A stretch of 64,000 bases of DNA from Luscinia megarhynchos. Lineage: Eukaryota > Chordata > Aves > Passeriformes > Turdidae. The number at the start of each line of letters is the position of its first letter. Positions within the stretch are counted from its first letter, which is position 1. The position numbers were made by a program, and so were the translations under genes. The stretch is taken from contig CM067569.1 in assembly GCA_034336665.1 (NCBI GenBank), forward strand, positions 24,153,320 through 24,217,319, in the 5' to 3' direction. Positions 1-45,412 of the stretch are shown here, piece after piece. The notes beneath the pieces are model-generated. The model searched no databases. It was not told where the DNA came from and worked only from the letters and a program-made list of their open reading frames with translations.

Positions 1-3000
1 AGCAGCGTGAGACTTGCGGGCATGGCTCTAAGTGATGACACTGGGTAGAGAGTAAGGTGCCAGGCAGCACAACAGCCAGCGTGTCACAGCCTGATCTGTA
101 GCAGCCCCATGTGAAATGGAAGGCAGCATTCCCGCCTTGTGCAGTCATAACTCATGCAGGCCTCATGGGCCTTGTCACAAATATAAAGAAAAAGTTAAGG
201 GCTTTCAGCTTCCAGAGGTACTTTGTATCACCTGCTGAACTGCCAGCTCGATTTTGCTGCCTCAGTCTCCACACAAGCGCCTGTATTGTGCATATGTGTG
301 GCTGCATGAATGGTTGTTATAAATGTTATATGTGGATATTTAAAAGAGCAGAGGCAGGGGGTGATAGCCACCTGCTAGCAGCAGGTGCCATCCAAACCAC
401 TGAGCTGATAAATGGCTTGTTGCCTTCACCTTTTGACTGCTTCACCTGCATCTGCTCACCTACAAGGGGTTCAGAGTGCTTCTGTGTTCTCATATGGTTT
501 GCTAGAAAATAGCCTCCTTCTTTTTACAGTGAATTATGAAATTTCTAACTGCTTTCAGTCTTCCTTTCCATGATACAGGCAGCATCCAGTACTGAAATCA
601 CACCTGAGGTAGTTCTTCCTTGATAGGCAAGGTCTAGGTGTGGATCTGCTGTGCATTTGGAGTTGGGAGAATCAAAGCTTTCCAAAGGGTTTGAGAACAT
701 ATTCATCTAGTTGGAAAGAGTGGAGGGAATCAGCAGACTTGAGAAATCATGATGGGAGTATTTTTTGGAACTGTATGTTTGCTTTGTGAAATCTGGATGT
801 TTGTAGTCACATCATTAAGAAGTAGAGGGAAATAAAGTCTTGTAGAATACTTCCAAATTGTTTTTTTTCATTTTAACATTACATAAAAACACCCAGTGAT
901 TTGGATGTGATTGTGTTTTAGGTGTTTGCTTAGTGAAATGCAGCATGGTGCCTTAATTTATGCCAATACAATTTAAAAGTCTTCAGACAGTAAGGCAAAA
1001 TAGAGGGATGTATTTGAGGAAGATGTGAATCACATAGATGGCATCAATCAAAAGCTAATTCTTGCTAGCCATCTGAAGTCAGTTATTAGTATACAGACTG
1101 ACTGCACCACCCTCTTGCTTTCCTCATCTCGAATGTGAAAAGTTTAGGGTACCTGCACACAACATCAGCTTTTAGTTTGGTTCTGTACATCATGTGTGAT
1201 GTACAGAGGCACTGACTCTGTTTCCTTTACAGTGTGTCACTGTATATCCCTGCTGACTGTAAGTGGCCTTCATGTTCTTTGCACTTTGGTGTCTCCTGGC
1301 TCTGCCATGTTCCTCTGTGTGAGCATAGTGACAAGTTGCAGAGAGTGGTTTACACAACCTATGGAAAACATGGCACAAAAGGTCAGGGGATAACTTGGTT
1401 AAATTTTTTGGTTTGTTCTTTTTAATATTGATGTGTTTATAGTAACTATCACCTAGACTATAAACTAATGTTAGGTGTTCAATTGGAACACATTGGCCAA
1501 GAGCACTGTAGGTGTATGAAGATGGTGGAGAGGTGCTGGCTTTGTTTCTTGGAAAAGGAATCTCAATGAAAAATGACAAGTCAATTGTTTCTTTCTAATT
1601 GTCTTGTGGTTTTCGCAAAGAAAATAAAAGCAAATCTCCAAAATGTTCTTGATTGGCAGTAAGCAAAAACAAATTCTGGCTTTCAGTTGTCACAGTGGGG
1701 TTTTCTTGAATTAATACTCAAGGCCGGGGTGTTTTCAGTGGAACTTTGACCAAAAGGAAAAAAAAAATCCATTTGATCTGTAATTTTGGATTAGGTTTTC
1801 AGGGATTCCTAGCTTATTGGGTTGTTAGGTGTGCAAATACTGAATTTGAACAGCCTTTTTGGTATGAAATACTAAAATGCTCCAGAAAGGGCTTAAGCTA
1901 CTTTTTTTCCAGTTTCTAGTGTTAGGTTCATGGTGGTGCCCTTATCAAGAAGGCTTGCAGACTGAATCCATATTAATAAATAAAGCTACTTGAGTGGTGT
2001 TCTCTCAAGAAATCCAAGTAAAACAAAAACTAAACCTGAATGAAAGAAGCTGAGCTGCCTGACTTGTGAGACAACCCAGACACGAAACTCATGTCTCGGT
2101 GCTTCAGTTATCCTTTCTTGCCAGTTCTGATTGTGGGATTTGTGATCTTTTTCCACTGCAGATGCATCAGGTTGTAGAGGGGAGAGAGGGGAGCAAGAAG
2201 CCTTGCTGGGAAATTGTTATGGTTTCGTTTGTATTAAAGTAGTGTCACCTAGAGGCTCCTACCAAGAATACAGGCAAGGGGTGCTGAGCACCTGAGCACA
2301 CATCTGCCCTGAGGCACAGCAAGGTGCAGACACAGAGAGGTGCCATCAGCAGGAGCAGATCAGCAGCCCCAGTTTTGGGTTGTATTTCGCCTGTTCTGAT
2401 TTTTGGCCATGTGTTATTGCAAAATGTGTTCAGCCTGTGTCGTTCTCTGACACCTCACACCTTGTCACGAGATGCTCTCCTCTCAAGGTGTCCATGGGTG
2501 ACAAAAGATGTAGGAGAAATGACAGTCAGTGTTCCAGTGGCAATTACCTGCTCATCTTGGTGTCAACTGAGAAGGTTAGGATAGATTTGGTAGATTTAAA
2601 GGTTTGTGTGAATTCTGTCTGTGTCAGCTACCCTCCAGGTGGGATGACCTTCAGAGATGTTAAAGACCCCACAAAACTGCAAAGCTGGCTTTAGGGTAAG
2701 CAACAGAAAGTAGTCATTGAAGGCCCAGTTGTGGGAAACTTGTCTGTCAGTGGCTGGACTGAAAAGGCTTTCTTGGAAGGTCAGGATGTGGTGCAGGAGT
2801 TGGTAGATTTACAGTGTTTAAAACAGAGGTAGATGCTTTGTGAAGGTAGTATTTTAGATACTTGGCCCCCTCAACAAGCGATGTGGGAAATCACCAGGAA
2901 TGTGTAATTCCAGTTTTCACCCTCCTCCACAATATGAAAAGTGCCAATGCTCTAGGGATGCATGCTTCACTAAACCATTTGAATCTTTTCTTCCTCAAGG

Positions 3001-6000
3001 AATGAAGACATGTAAACAGAGTATTAGATGCATATACAATTGCTTTAGTGACAGCATAAACATATTTAAAACACAGCAAATAATGCCACAAATCATGTAT
3101 AAACTACAGTAATTCACTTGTATTAATTTATTCCACAAAGGTCACTTGTTATTAAGCAATTTTTATTAGAATTAACTATCAGTCTCTGTCTGACATGAAG
3201 TCTGTGACTTTTCCTAGAGACTGGGTATCTGCTTAGTACTGAGATCAAGAGAAGCTTTTTAGACCTAACTACCAGTGTACTTCTTCAACATGAATGTTAT
3301 TTTACTGGTGGATTCAGTACATTTGCCAGTAGCTAAGAAATCCTTCCTCAATGCCTGACAGCAGTTTTGCTACATCACAGTAGCAAAGCATTACTTTGAG
3401 AAGTAATTTCCCTCCATCTCTTCCTCTTTGCTCTGTGGCTTCCCCTGTTTGGCCTTTAATGCTGACCACTAGTATGTATAGGTTCATTAGCACTATTGTA
3501 AATTTAGTCAATACTCTTTTAGTGGGCTCCAGCTGAGCCCAAACTGACTCACTGCCCTCCAGGGTGCAGTGAGAGACTTAATTACCCTTGTACAGTTCAA
3601 CAGGAACAATGTCATGGGCAGCATTTCGCTTTGGCTGAAGAGGTTGAAGCTTCTTTCTTTATTGGCTGCCATTTTCAAGTTTAAAGAAGGGGATTTCAGG
3701 ATAATTCACAGCTCTGTGTAATAACAGGGGAAAACCACTGCTCTTTGCAAATGAGAATTGGATTGGTCACGTTTCATTACGGTACTTACATGGATTTTCC
3801 TTTCATGGTGGGAATATTCCTTTGGGTAGTTTTAATGACAGAAATGGAAGTTGAAAGAGCAGAGCAGAGGGACAAGTAATCCTCTAGTTGAGTGGCACGA
3901 GTTTCAGCATCTCCTACTGCTGGAAACCAAGGAAGTGTTTGTGTGATGGAGAAAGGGTGGGTATCATATCCAGCCTGGCAAAAGCCATGCTCAGACATGC
4001 ATGCAAGTGGTGATGGGCCAGAGTAAATGCTGGGGAATGCAAGCCATGAGATTGCCTTGGCTTTCTCATGGGGTAGCTAAGGTGAAACTGGAGGAATGAG
4101 GTTTAGTAAGTGGATATTCGACTATTTAAGTTCATGTTGTGCAAGGCACATCTATCACTATTTCAGGGTTGCTATAATTTCTGTTATTAATAATGTTTGA
4201 AATTTAACACTAGGTCCTGTGTTGGATAATGTGGTTGACACGTGGTTCAATGTGCACAGTGAATATTTCTCAACCAATCTGTAGCTGCTCTCTTTTTCTG
4301 GCTTTTTTGTGTGGTGTGGGAGGCTTTATTATTTGCTAAAAGTGTGATTTCTTGAGGTGTCACCCATTTTAACTGTAATACAGTAAAAATTGAGTGATTT
4401 ACTCTGTATTTATAATTAGGATGAAGTGATTATGTAGTTTTTGAGAACCCAGTGAACAAATGATCTGACTCTACCACTGAAAACTATGGAGAATGCTATA
4501 TGAAATCCCTTCTGCATACTGTAAAGGTGTAAAATGGGTAAGAGAAACATGCTTAGGAGGCAAAGAAAGTGAAGTAAGAATTATAATTTCTTAACAGCAG
4601 GCTGAAGCATTGCTTGCTCAAAGTTGGAGTGTGTTTACAAACTGTACAGCATATTTGCATTAGAAGAATCTTTAGTGGCTCTGTGGTTTGATTCCTGCCT
4701 GTCATTACCCTTCTTATTTACTCATATGCTTGCAAAATATTTGCCTTGCTCCTTAGGTTTTATTACCTGTCCACAGCACATCAGTGGGGAATAGAGTGGG
4801 ATGTGTGCAGTGAGTCCTTTCAGTGCTTATGTCATGGAGAGAGCCTCTTTGTAGTCACTGAAGTACACGAACACTCGTATGTGCCATAAATATCCAAACA
4901 AATCACAGAGCAGACATCATCAGAAACAGTCAGAGAAGGAAGTAAAGTAGGAGGCATCATTCAGAGCAGGATAAAAGAGGAAATCTTAATAGCAGTCACA
5001 AATTCTGGGTTAGTCATCGTTTGTCTCCATGCTGGTGGAGGGACTTGCATTGCGTCACTCGCAAATATTAGTCACTGAAGCCATTGTCTGAGCCTCTGAG
5101 TGAGAGGGGCAAGATTCTAAGAAAATATTTTAAAGAGACGTGGGCTAGGAGGATTTAGTGATTGCAAAGGTGTTCAGTATGCCCTTATTCACACACTGGT
5201 TTATATGGATGCTGTCAGTGTCCATGTGACCTGTCAGTCATCCTATAGAGGATTACCATTTTCCATTAATTTTCTCTAATTATTTGTTAGGGGAAATTTT
5301 TCTTTTCTCTAATTTAAATTTTTGTGTGATTTTATAGCTTGATTGAATATGGGTATTTTGAAGCAGATAGGTCAGTTCAAATTCATGGTTGTGTTCTAAT
5401 ACACTGCTGGTGTTCTGGCAGAGCACTGTGGAATTTGAAATTTTCTAGCTGTTTGTGAAGCTTATTCACTGTTTCATTTACAGAGTTGCTGCTGCTGTTA
5501 ACTACATTATTTGTTACTTGGGACAGAGGCAGTTTTTATCACACACATGCACTCTTTGTGCAGAGCAATTCCTGTTCTTAAAGGATTCACACTTGGCATT
5601 ATAAACAGGCTGAAGAAGGAACACACAGGTAGTCCTTGATTCTGGCTCACAGCACAAAAGGAAGGAGTGGTCCAAGCCTGGAGCACTGTCTGGGGTCACA
5701 GGAGAGTGAGCAGGCTTTGAAGCACATTGACAGAGTGCATGTAGAACCTGCATAGATTCTTCAGGCAAGTTAGCCCCAGATAGAATTTTGGTGATAGCTG
5801 GTAGTCAAGACAAAAATGCAGTTTTTGATATAAAATAAAAATCATTGGTGTTTGAAAACAAGAGAGCAATGTGTGTGTGTGTTGAATGGTATTTATATAC
5901 GTGTATCCAGACAAGGAAAGATCACCTGACTGTATGTGTATATATATGCAAATTGAAATCTAATTTATGAGTTAATAGTACAAGAATGAGCAAGTTTCAA

Positions 6001-6802
6001 GTGGAATGTATTTTATGGTCATAGGATTGATAGTTACTTTCTCAGGATTTCAGATATTTCATTAATTACACTAAGTGTGTACCTATCCTGGGCTCATTCT
6101 GAAACCACCAAAGCTTTTGTATGAAAAGAACTGTAAGAAAAGTTTGCTTGTATCTGTGGACAAAGCTAATGGAAAAACCCAATCCTCTCATCCACATATT
6201 TATCTGAAAGATGTGTTGTATATCTGCAGTTGATTTTCTAGAATGCTGATTAGCTAATACTGTTTTTGGCAAGCAGCTTATCCATCGTGTGGGAGAGCAC
6301 TATCTGAATTTCAATTTACTTTTCAAAACGCTGTTGAACTGCTGTTGCTTTAAAGGCTTTTCTGGCCATTTGAGGACCCACTGCAGACAGTGGAGCAGCA
6401 GTCTGGTCTCAGATTCTAATTGAATTGATATAAGGCATCTGAAGCAGTGATTGTTGAAGAGTTTGAGATTAATTGCAAAAAAAACCCCACGTGCTTCTGA
6501 GTAACTTGGTGTCCTTGTTTGAAACTCTGCCCCTGAGCTGACTTGGATTTTCACTGCCAACAGACAGTTTTAAGGTAAAAGCCATGTGCTTCAATATAGT
6601 TAAGGAATTAATTCATTCTGTGTGATTTGATATGATCGCATTGCTGTTAAAGAAACTTCATGCCTCTGAGAATACTAAGCTAATAGTGGAGGAGCAGTGG
6701 AGAGTTAAGGTAATGTCAAATGTTAATTCCTTTGTCACCACCAGCAATTTGCCACAGTTTAAACTTCCAAAATCTCACCCTCCTGACTGTTTGTTTTTGC
6801 AG
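1..6802 (+). other. ZMIZ1: ZMIZ1 intron (partial; window opens inside it)
   Basis: No coding exon is supported here. I looked for the exon that in human precedes the DGSFPYD exon (ending SMKPTLSHS) and did not find it. The stretch is AT-rich unique sequence with a (GT)6 run at 5871-5882 and octamer-type motifs ATTTGCAT (4654) and ATGCAAAT (5946), whose function is unknown. The short open frames look like chance. Confidence 0.75.
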
Positions 6803-38740
<31,938 letters not shown>

Positions 38741-41700
38741 AACCATATGTATTCTCCCATCCTTTTCACTTGTTCACACGTGTGTGGCTGCACAGCGAGG
38801 AATCTTGACACTCCTTTTCCACAAGAGAAGAAAAAAACCTCACAACTTGATCCAATGGTGCACTCCCTGCTTTCTTCATCTCAGAACTGCTTTTGTTAGC
38901 TTCAAAGACTGCGAAAGTGACGGGAGAAAATAATACAAAAGTTAAATACATGCAGTAATCTCCGAGTCTGCCATGCTACATGTGACAAAGAAGCATAGAC
39001 AGTTGTGCAGCTATTGGAAACCCCATTTGGTGTTCATCCTCTAGAGAGAGAGTTCTGTGATAAACATAGTGTGAAGTATCTTGGCAAAACCGAATCTTGG
39101 CAAGGGAAGAAAAATCAACAGAATGGAACTGTCTTTAATTGACCCGTCTCAGAGTGTCTTTACAATGCTTGTTCTTCCATTTTTTTGAAACTGTATCTCC
39201 CTCTACCCCACCTCTCCTCTGCCCCCCTCCAGCCATGGGTTTGCCTTGGAATGATTGTCCTGGCCACACACAAAATGAAAAAAATCACCTACAAAGTTCA
39301 AAAAAGCACAAATCCTACAGTCAAGTGGCAAAGTTAGGGAAGACACACAGGCCTGTCAGAGGGAGCCAGCAGTTTAGCTAATGTGACTTCAGTAACAGAG
39401 TCCTGAGATCTTCAGGCCGCAGCCGTGGGTGTCGGGATTTCTGCAAGCGCAGGGATCTTAACCACCTCTTTGCAGAGGATTCCTCTGGCCCAGCACACAG
39501 ATTGGGAAGCACCCAGAAAAAAAAATTTAAAGTTTGCGGTGTTTAGGGATTTTTGTGATTTGGTTTCAGATCAGTGCCGTTTCTGGCTGCGTTAACATCC
39601 AGCTGTAGAGATTGCTGTAGTAGGTCTTTTTAGCCATGTATGCCCATACATAATGGAAAAGAGGGAGGGGGGATGCAAACCTAACTGTTCCTGATTATTA
39701 CCTACAGCCTTCAGAGCCCCAAGAGTTTGCGTCACTGTACTGCACAATGCATAGTAAGACAAGTTGGGTTGAAGGCAGCGAGGAAATTATTGCAGGATGG
39801 AGGGAGAGTAACATCATTATCTGCAAAATTTTTTTTAATAATCAGCTTGAGAAGGGGCACTGACATTGGACAGACGTCTTACAGCTTCATTTTAGTTTTG
39901 CTTTGCATTCTGTTGTCGTGACTGTTACAGATACTTCAGCCTTTTCCTTTTCTCCTCCTTCAGTTTCTTTTTTTAAACTTGGCTGCTGGGATGAGCTCTT
40001 TCTCCCAAAGGACCGAGCGTGGGGAGAACAAGTACCTGTCAGTAGATTGCTACTGTCCTCAAGAGACCCTGCTGCCACAATTACTGTCTTGCCCCTGTGA
40101 TCTTTGCTTCTCGTGTGGTTGCTGCTCCTGCATGAGCTTCCTATTGCTTCTGTGCCCATTTCTGTGCTCTTTGTCTCTCTCTCTCTTATAAATGATGTAC
40201 AGTAGCTGTGTAAGAAGTGCATGTGTGCCAACTTTGCCCTCGTGGTGCAACATTTCAGCTTTTGCCCACTGTACAGTTATTGGTTTTGTTTCTTTTGATA
40301 CTAAAGCATATTGACCCTACTCCTTTTCCTCTTCCCAAATCCAATCAAACATCCTTCGTTTGCTCGCCACAATGCGTTTTAAACTGAAGTGCCAGGCAAA
40401 ATTTTGTTTGTTCCTGTCAGTTTGACTAGATAGCTTCCTAGCCCTCTGTTTAGTTTGCAATGCTGTAAATGGCATGCTCTGTGCTTACAACTCTGGATTT
40501 GCTTTCCTCACCAAAGTCACATTTGTAAATTCTCTGCATTTTTTGTTTTATTTTGCTCGTTTTGTTAACGTTTCCCACTACTGCTGTACATGCGTTGTGG
40601 TATATATATGCTAGTCAGCAGCACCTTGCTGTAGATATTAAAGGAAATGGCGGTTTAGTTCTTTTATTTCCCAGTAGGAGTATTGAATCTGTCAAACGTA
40701 TTATGTAGAAATGGTCCCACACTTATATTTTTCCTCTTTCAAGTTTTTTTAAGAAAGGCGCTGTTCATTATGCAAAATCAATTATTTTAAGAATTGCTAT
40801 TGTAAATATCTTTGTGAATATTTTAGTATTGTCTTTGATAATATTCAACATTTTCATGATCTGGTTATACTTTTGCTGGTGTTTTTAAATACCTTGTCTG
40901 AAGAAAAATATGGGTCCTTTTTTAAAAAAGAAAATTGAGGGTTCTTTAACAGAATAAGGGAGTTGGGTTTTGGTTTTTTTTTCCCCTATTTTCTTTTGGT
41001 AAGTTTGCCCAAATTTCATATCCATTTATGTGATGAGTGAATTGATACATCAGGCAGTACCTGGATAATCAGGGCCCAGCTCTGTCATGGAAACATAATT
41101 GTGTTTGCCTAGGGAAAAAGAAACCCCAACCGATGGACCGGTGTTCATTGACTGTGGGTGGTCCTGAGCTGGTAATGGCAGAGTTTGTTTGTTTGCCCAA
41201 GTGAGCAGAACACGTAGGACCAGCTGTGTGACCACCAGGTTAAGATGCACTAAGGCAAGCAGCAAATCTCTATGGTACCATATTTATATCGCTGTACTGG
41301 TGCTCCGGTCTCTGGAACTGGGGCAAAGACACTTAGGGATGTTGGTGGGTGGGGGAGGGAAACAGTATAGTATATTTTATTCTGCTTAGAAGTGTCTTTT
41401 TTCTTATGTAGGCTTGACAACCTGTAGAGGATCTCTGCAGAATATTAAAGAAACCTTGGTGTAATACATGGTAATATGGTTGTGGTGTGGTGCTGCTATC
41501 ACACAATTCCTAGGAAAGACCGTTGTTCAGTTACGGATACAGATGTGTTTTGTAGCCATGTTACTGTCGTAGTTTCCCCCTGGTTTTTGCTGCATTTTTT
41601 ATATAGGTCTGGAAGTCATGTGCAGAGGTGGCTAATATAAACTGACTTTATGCCCTTAGAGTTAGTTTTTTTCTATTTGGGGGGTAAGTTCCTTAAGCCA

Positions 41701-43029
41701 TAGGTTTGGGAAAAAGATTTCTCACTATTAGTTGGAACTGGTTGCTCTGATTTTTTTAATTGATTCTATTTCATGTTCCATTCTCCACTGATTCCTGAGC
41801 AGCTCAGTTAGTCACCTAAAATTAATTTTCTCTTAAACACAATATTAGTATTTTAAGCCAGGTATGTTAAGGATTGACCTTTTGCTAACTGCTAGTATTT
41901 AAAATGTGTCATTTAAAAGTACCTGTTGGAAAGCATAAAGGGAAAAAAAGCCCCATAGATATTAGCAATATGTTTGGAGCAGTGTTGGCATCTGCTTTGT
42001 ACAGTAATAGATAATTAAAAGCGGACAGTTGACATCTTTAAACTTACAGAAACGTTTGGTATCTAAGCAGAGCTTAAAAAAGAAAGTACAATTTTTACCC
42101 ATCACCCAAATGTTGGACATTTGAGACAGTTTTAAAATTTATCTATCAGCTAAAATCAGGTACTGTATAGTGAAGTCAGTATGAAAAAGCTTCTGAAAAT
42201 TTAGTTATTTTTTTATCTGTTCACTGCCGTATTAAAGTTTAGAGAAAAAAACCTAGCAAATAGGGTAATCACAGTCATTTCTTTTAAAGCTTAATTATTA
42301 TATGAAATTCCAGTAGTATTTTTCTTCTTTTTTTTTGTTTGTTTACCTTTTAATCGTTTCCCTATGGAAGTTCATCTGGGAAAGAACCCACAGAGATCTA
42401 CAGTTCTGCTGCCAAGACACTATTATAGGACTGACAGTACACGCCAGTGTCTGCAGCAGAGACTCAAGGGACAGCTGTACATATGTAAATGACAAATAGA
42501 GACATGTTAACAGAAATGCATTCATTTTCCTTGGAATGTGCATTGTTTTTATTTCGCAGGAAAAAAAAAGCTTGAAGCTCCATCTTATGTGGAAAATGAA
42601 TCCTGTTTGTTAGCGTTTGTGGAGTCTCAGCATTTGTTCCACTTTCACTTCTGTAATATACTCTGATCCTTTGTTTTGTTTTGTTTTATCTACATGTAAT
42701 ATTTAGCTTACGTGTACTAGTCTATCACCTGTGTATTTTTAGGGTGCTACAGAAATAATGAAGAAAAATACGGGGATTAAAAAAAAAAAAAAAATTGTAA
42801 CCAAATTCATACTTTGTACAATTTTTGATATCACGATCAGAGGAGAATTAAAAAAAAAAAAGTACAATCTGAGGTAACATGCAAAAATGGCCATTGTCTT
42901 TGTTTGTACATTGTATGTACAGTACAATGCAATCATTTCATACTTTAAACTGGTCAGAAAAAATAATTGTGATTTTTAGTCTTGCAAAACTGTATGTAGT
43001 TAGATGATGTGACAACCTAATATTTATCT

Positions 43030-43035
43030 AATAAA
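43030..43035 (+). other. ZMIZ1: Candidate ZMIZ1 polyadenylation signal (proximal of pair)
   Basis: AATAAA in TATCTAATAAATATG. Could give an mRNA end near 43,050-43,060. Confidence 0.55.
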
Positions 43036-43183
43036 TATGTATTCAGATGAAACCTGTATATTAGGTGTTCATGTGGTTATTTTGTATTTAAAGATCAAAT
43101 TATTTGACTATTGCTAGACATTTATATACTCTGTTGTAACACTGAAGTATTCTCATTTGCTCATGTTAAATTTCTTTTTCCTA

Positions 43184-43189
43184 AATAAA
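43184..43189 (+). other. ZMIZ1: Candidate ZMIZ1 polyadenylation signal (distal)
   Basis: AATAAA in TCCTAAATAAATTTGC, with cleavage expected near 43,200-43,210. A T/G-containing stretch follows. Preferred as the gene end because it is the last canonical signal before the intergenic region. Confidence 0.6.
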
Positions 43190-45379
43190 TTTGCAAAATT
43201 AAGGTCTGACTAATTGGCAGCTGCTTTGTAAATTTTGAGTTTCTTTTTGAAACCATGAAGTTCCCCTTTGCCTTCCCTGGTTTGAGTTCATGTGGAAGTC
43301 AGTTGCACAAGGTGTACCTTTTTCAGAGTGCAGGATTTGGTGCAGGAAGGGAAAGGTGAGAACCACCCTGGAGACAGAAGATAAAAAAAAGATTATGAAT
43401 GCAAACACAGAAAAAACTGCCTGCCAAGCAAGGTAACTTGCTGTTTAGTATGCAGGGCACTGCCTCTCTCCCAAATAAGTAACAAATACTTTGAAATTAA
43501 ATCTTTATGTGATATGAAAAACAGGAAAGAATGACTTCTCTCTGGGATTGGCACATGTGGAGATGTTAAACATCCAGCACCTTTGTTTTAAATTCTTCCA
43601 AGTTACTTTTGATACTTTTCTTTCAATTGAAACCTAGTGAAATAAGACAAATTTTTTCTTAATGCATCTCCATCTGAAAGTTGTAGCATTTGGTTTTCAA
43701 ATGCAACCTTTGAGTTACAAATCTGCTCAATTTTATCTACCTGTTCAGCTGTGAGCATCTGAGTGGTGACACAAGGAGTGCACACAGGATATCAACAGCA
43801 CACACAGGTCCTGTCCCGCTGGAGTTCTGCACCGAATGAGCCACAGACATCACTCATTGCCTCTGAGAACTTGTTTTAACAGACCTGCTGACTATCTCTG
43901 TATTTGTAGATGGCGTTTCTGAAGGCATTTAGGCAGAACCCACCCTTAAAATACATTCAAATACCTGGGAACAAACAACCATTTCACAATATGAGTATCT
44001 ATGCAAGCACGTGTAGCAATTATTCCACACCTCCACAAGGGCAGTAGTCTTTGCTGTTGATTGAGATATATCAAGTGTGTGCGTGTATGTAAAAAAAAAT
44101 TAAAAAAAAAAAATATGTATAAATCTAGGCTGAGGGATTTATTTTCTCAAAATTGGGAAAAATTGTTTGTTTCTGACTCTGAATTTCTGCCTTACTTGGT
44201 GACACTACTCATTCCAGTGGAGATTTTAGGATAACATAATAAAACTGAGGTACATTGTACATACACAGTAGTGAAACAAAAAGTATTTATCTATTCCAGC
44301 GCATAATTAATAACTGTTTTGGTTTTGGTATTCTGTTTTCCTGGAAGCTCCCCAGAAGTGTCAGCAAGACATAGTGCAAACTGACTTTGGCACTGTACAT
44401 TTTTCAAGGTTCCTTTGAAGTCTGCAGAGGCTGCAGGAATCCTGAAAGTGGTATTTCTCCCGAGCTGTCACCTGAGGAACCCAGGGTAGGTAAGATGTGT
44501 GTATACAGTTGATGCTGATGTCTCCTGTCCCATGTCCTGGCAGTGTGTTCTGTGTGCCATGCACTCTGCATGTGCTTACAGAGAGTCACCCACACAAGTA
44601 CCTGTCTGTGACTTCTCTGTTCATCCACGTGCTAATTAATTGTTTAACAACTTCAGAACAAGCTTATTTCCCTGCATTTCTTCTCTGCTCTTCCTCATCA
44701 GCATGGATCTCTGATTCATGTTATTTTGTTTGTGCACTTTGTATTCTGTTGCCATGCACTTGATAATGCTTTTTACAGGCGTAACACGTTGAAAACAATT
44801 AGAAACATGGAAGGGGGGCAGACCCCTTGTCTCTTTTCTGCTTGGATAATGGGGATGGGAGTCCTGTGCATAGAGCTGTTTGCTTTCATTTAAAGTAACC
44901 TAGTCAGCACATAAAAAAGCTGTACAACTCTCACCTGATATTCTATATATAATTCTTTAATTTGTTATCCTTCTCTGTTTCCCTTTAAAATTAAAGAATG
45001 TGTTTTTCATTTGTGTACCTAGCCTTATATTTGTATGTGTGATTAACCAGAACTCATTTCTCTTTTATCTGCATAAATTCCACATCTGTATAAATCTTCC
45101 TGCATTATGTCACCTTATTACAGTTTTCCACCTTGTGTCACTGAAATCCTGACTTTTATGTAGGATATTGCTCCTAATGTCTCTCATTGCATCGATGCAC
45201 TATTCATATTTGTTCTGTCTAAAAAGGACACAAGATTTTTCTTGTATCAGACAGACCACTGAAAGCTTCTGCTGAGATATCGTTTCCATCAGTCTACAAA
45301 GTTTTCCTGGGGAGTGGAAAAGTGTTTTTTTAAAAAAACTTTTTTAAAAATCAATGATGCAATTTTGTTTGTAAAGCAA

Positions 45380-45412
45380 ATTAGGTCACAATTAGGTCAC
45401 AATTAGGTGACA
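45380..45412 (+). repeat. Three tandem 11-bp units with AGGTCA half-sites at DR5 spacing
   Basis: Units ATTAGGTCACA, ATTAGGTCACA and ATTAGGTGACA. Half-sites AGGTCA (45383), AGGTCA (45394) and AGGTGA (45405) are separated by CAATT. This is direct-repeat-5 geometry, the classic retinoic acid receptor/RXR layout. Binding is inference only. Confidence 0.8.

Larger units (their letters stand above)
38741..43205 (+). other. ZMIZ1: ZMIZ1 3' UTR
   Basis: Follows the stop in the same exon with no splice needed. AT-rich with many T runs and ATTTA elements. A consensus Pumilio element (TGTAAATA) lies at 40801-40808. A16 and A12 runs lie at 42779-42794 and 42850-42861. The 3' end is placed by the last good AATAAA; the length of about 4.5 kb is an inference from signals alone. 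Confidence 0.75.
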
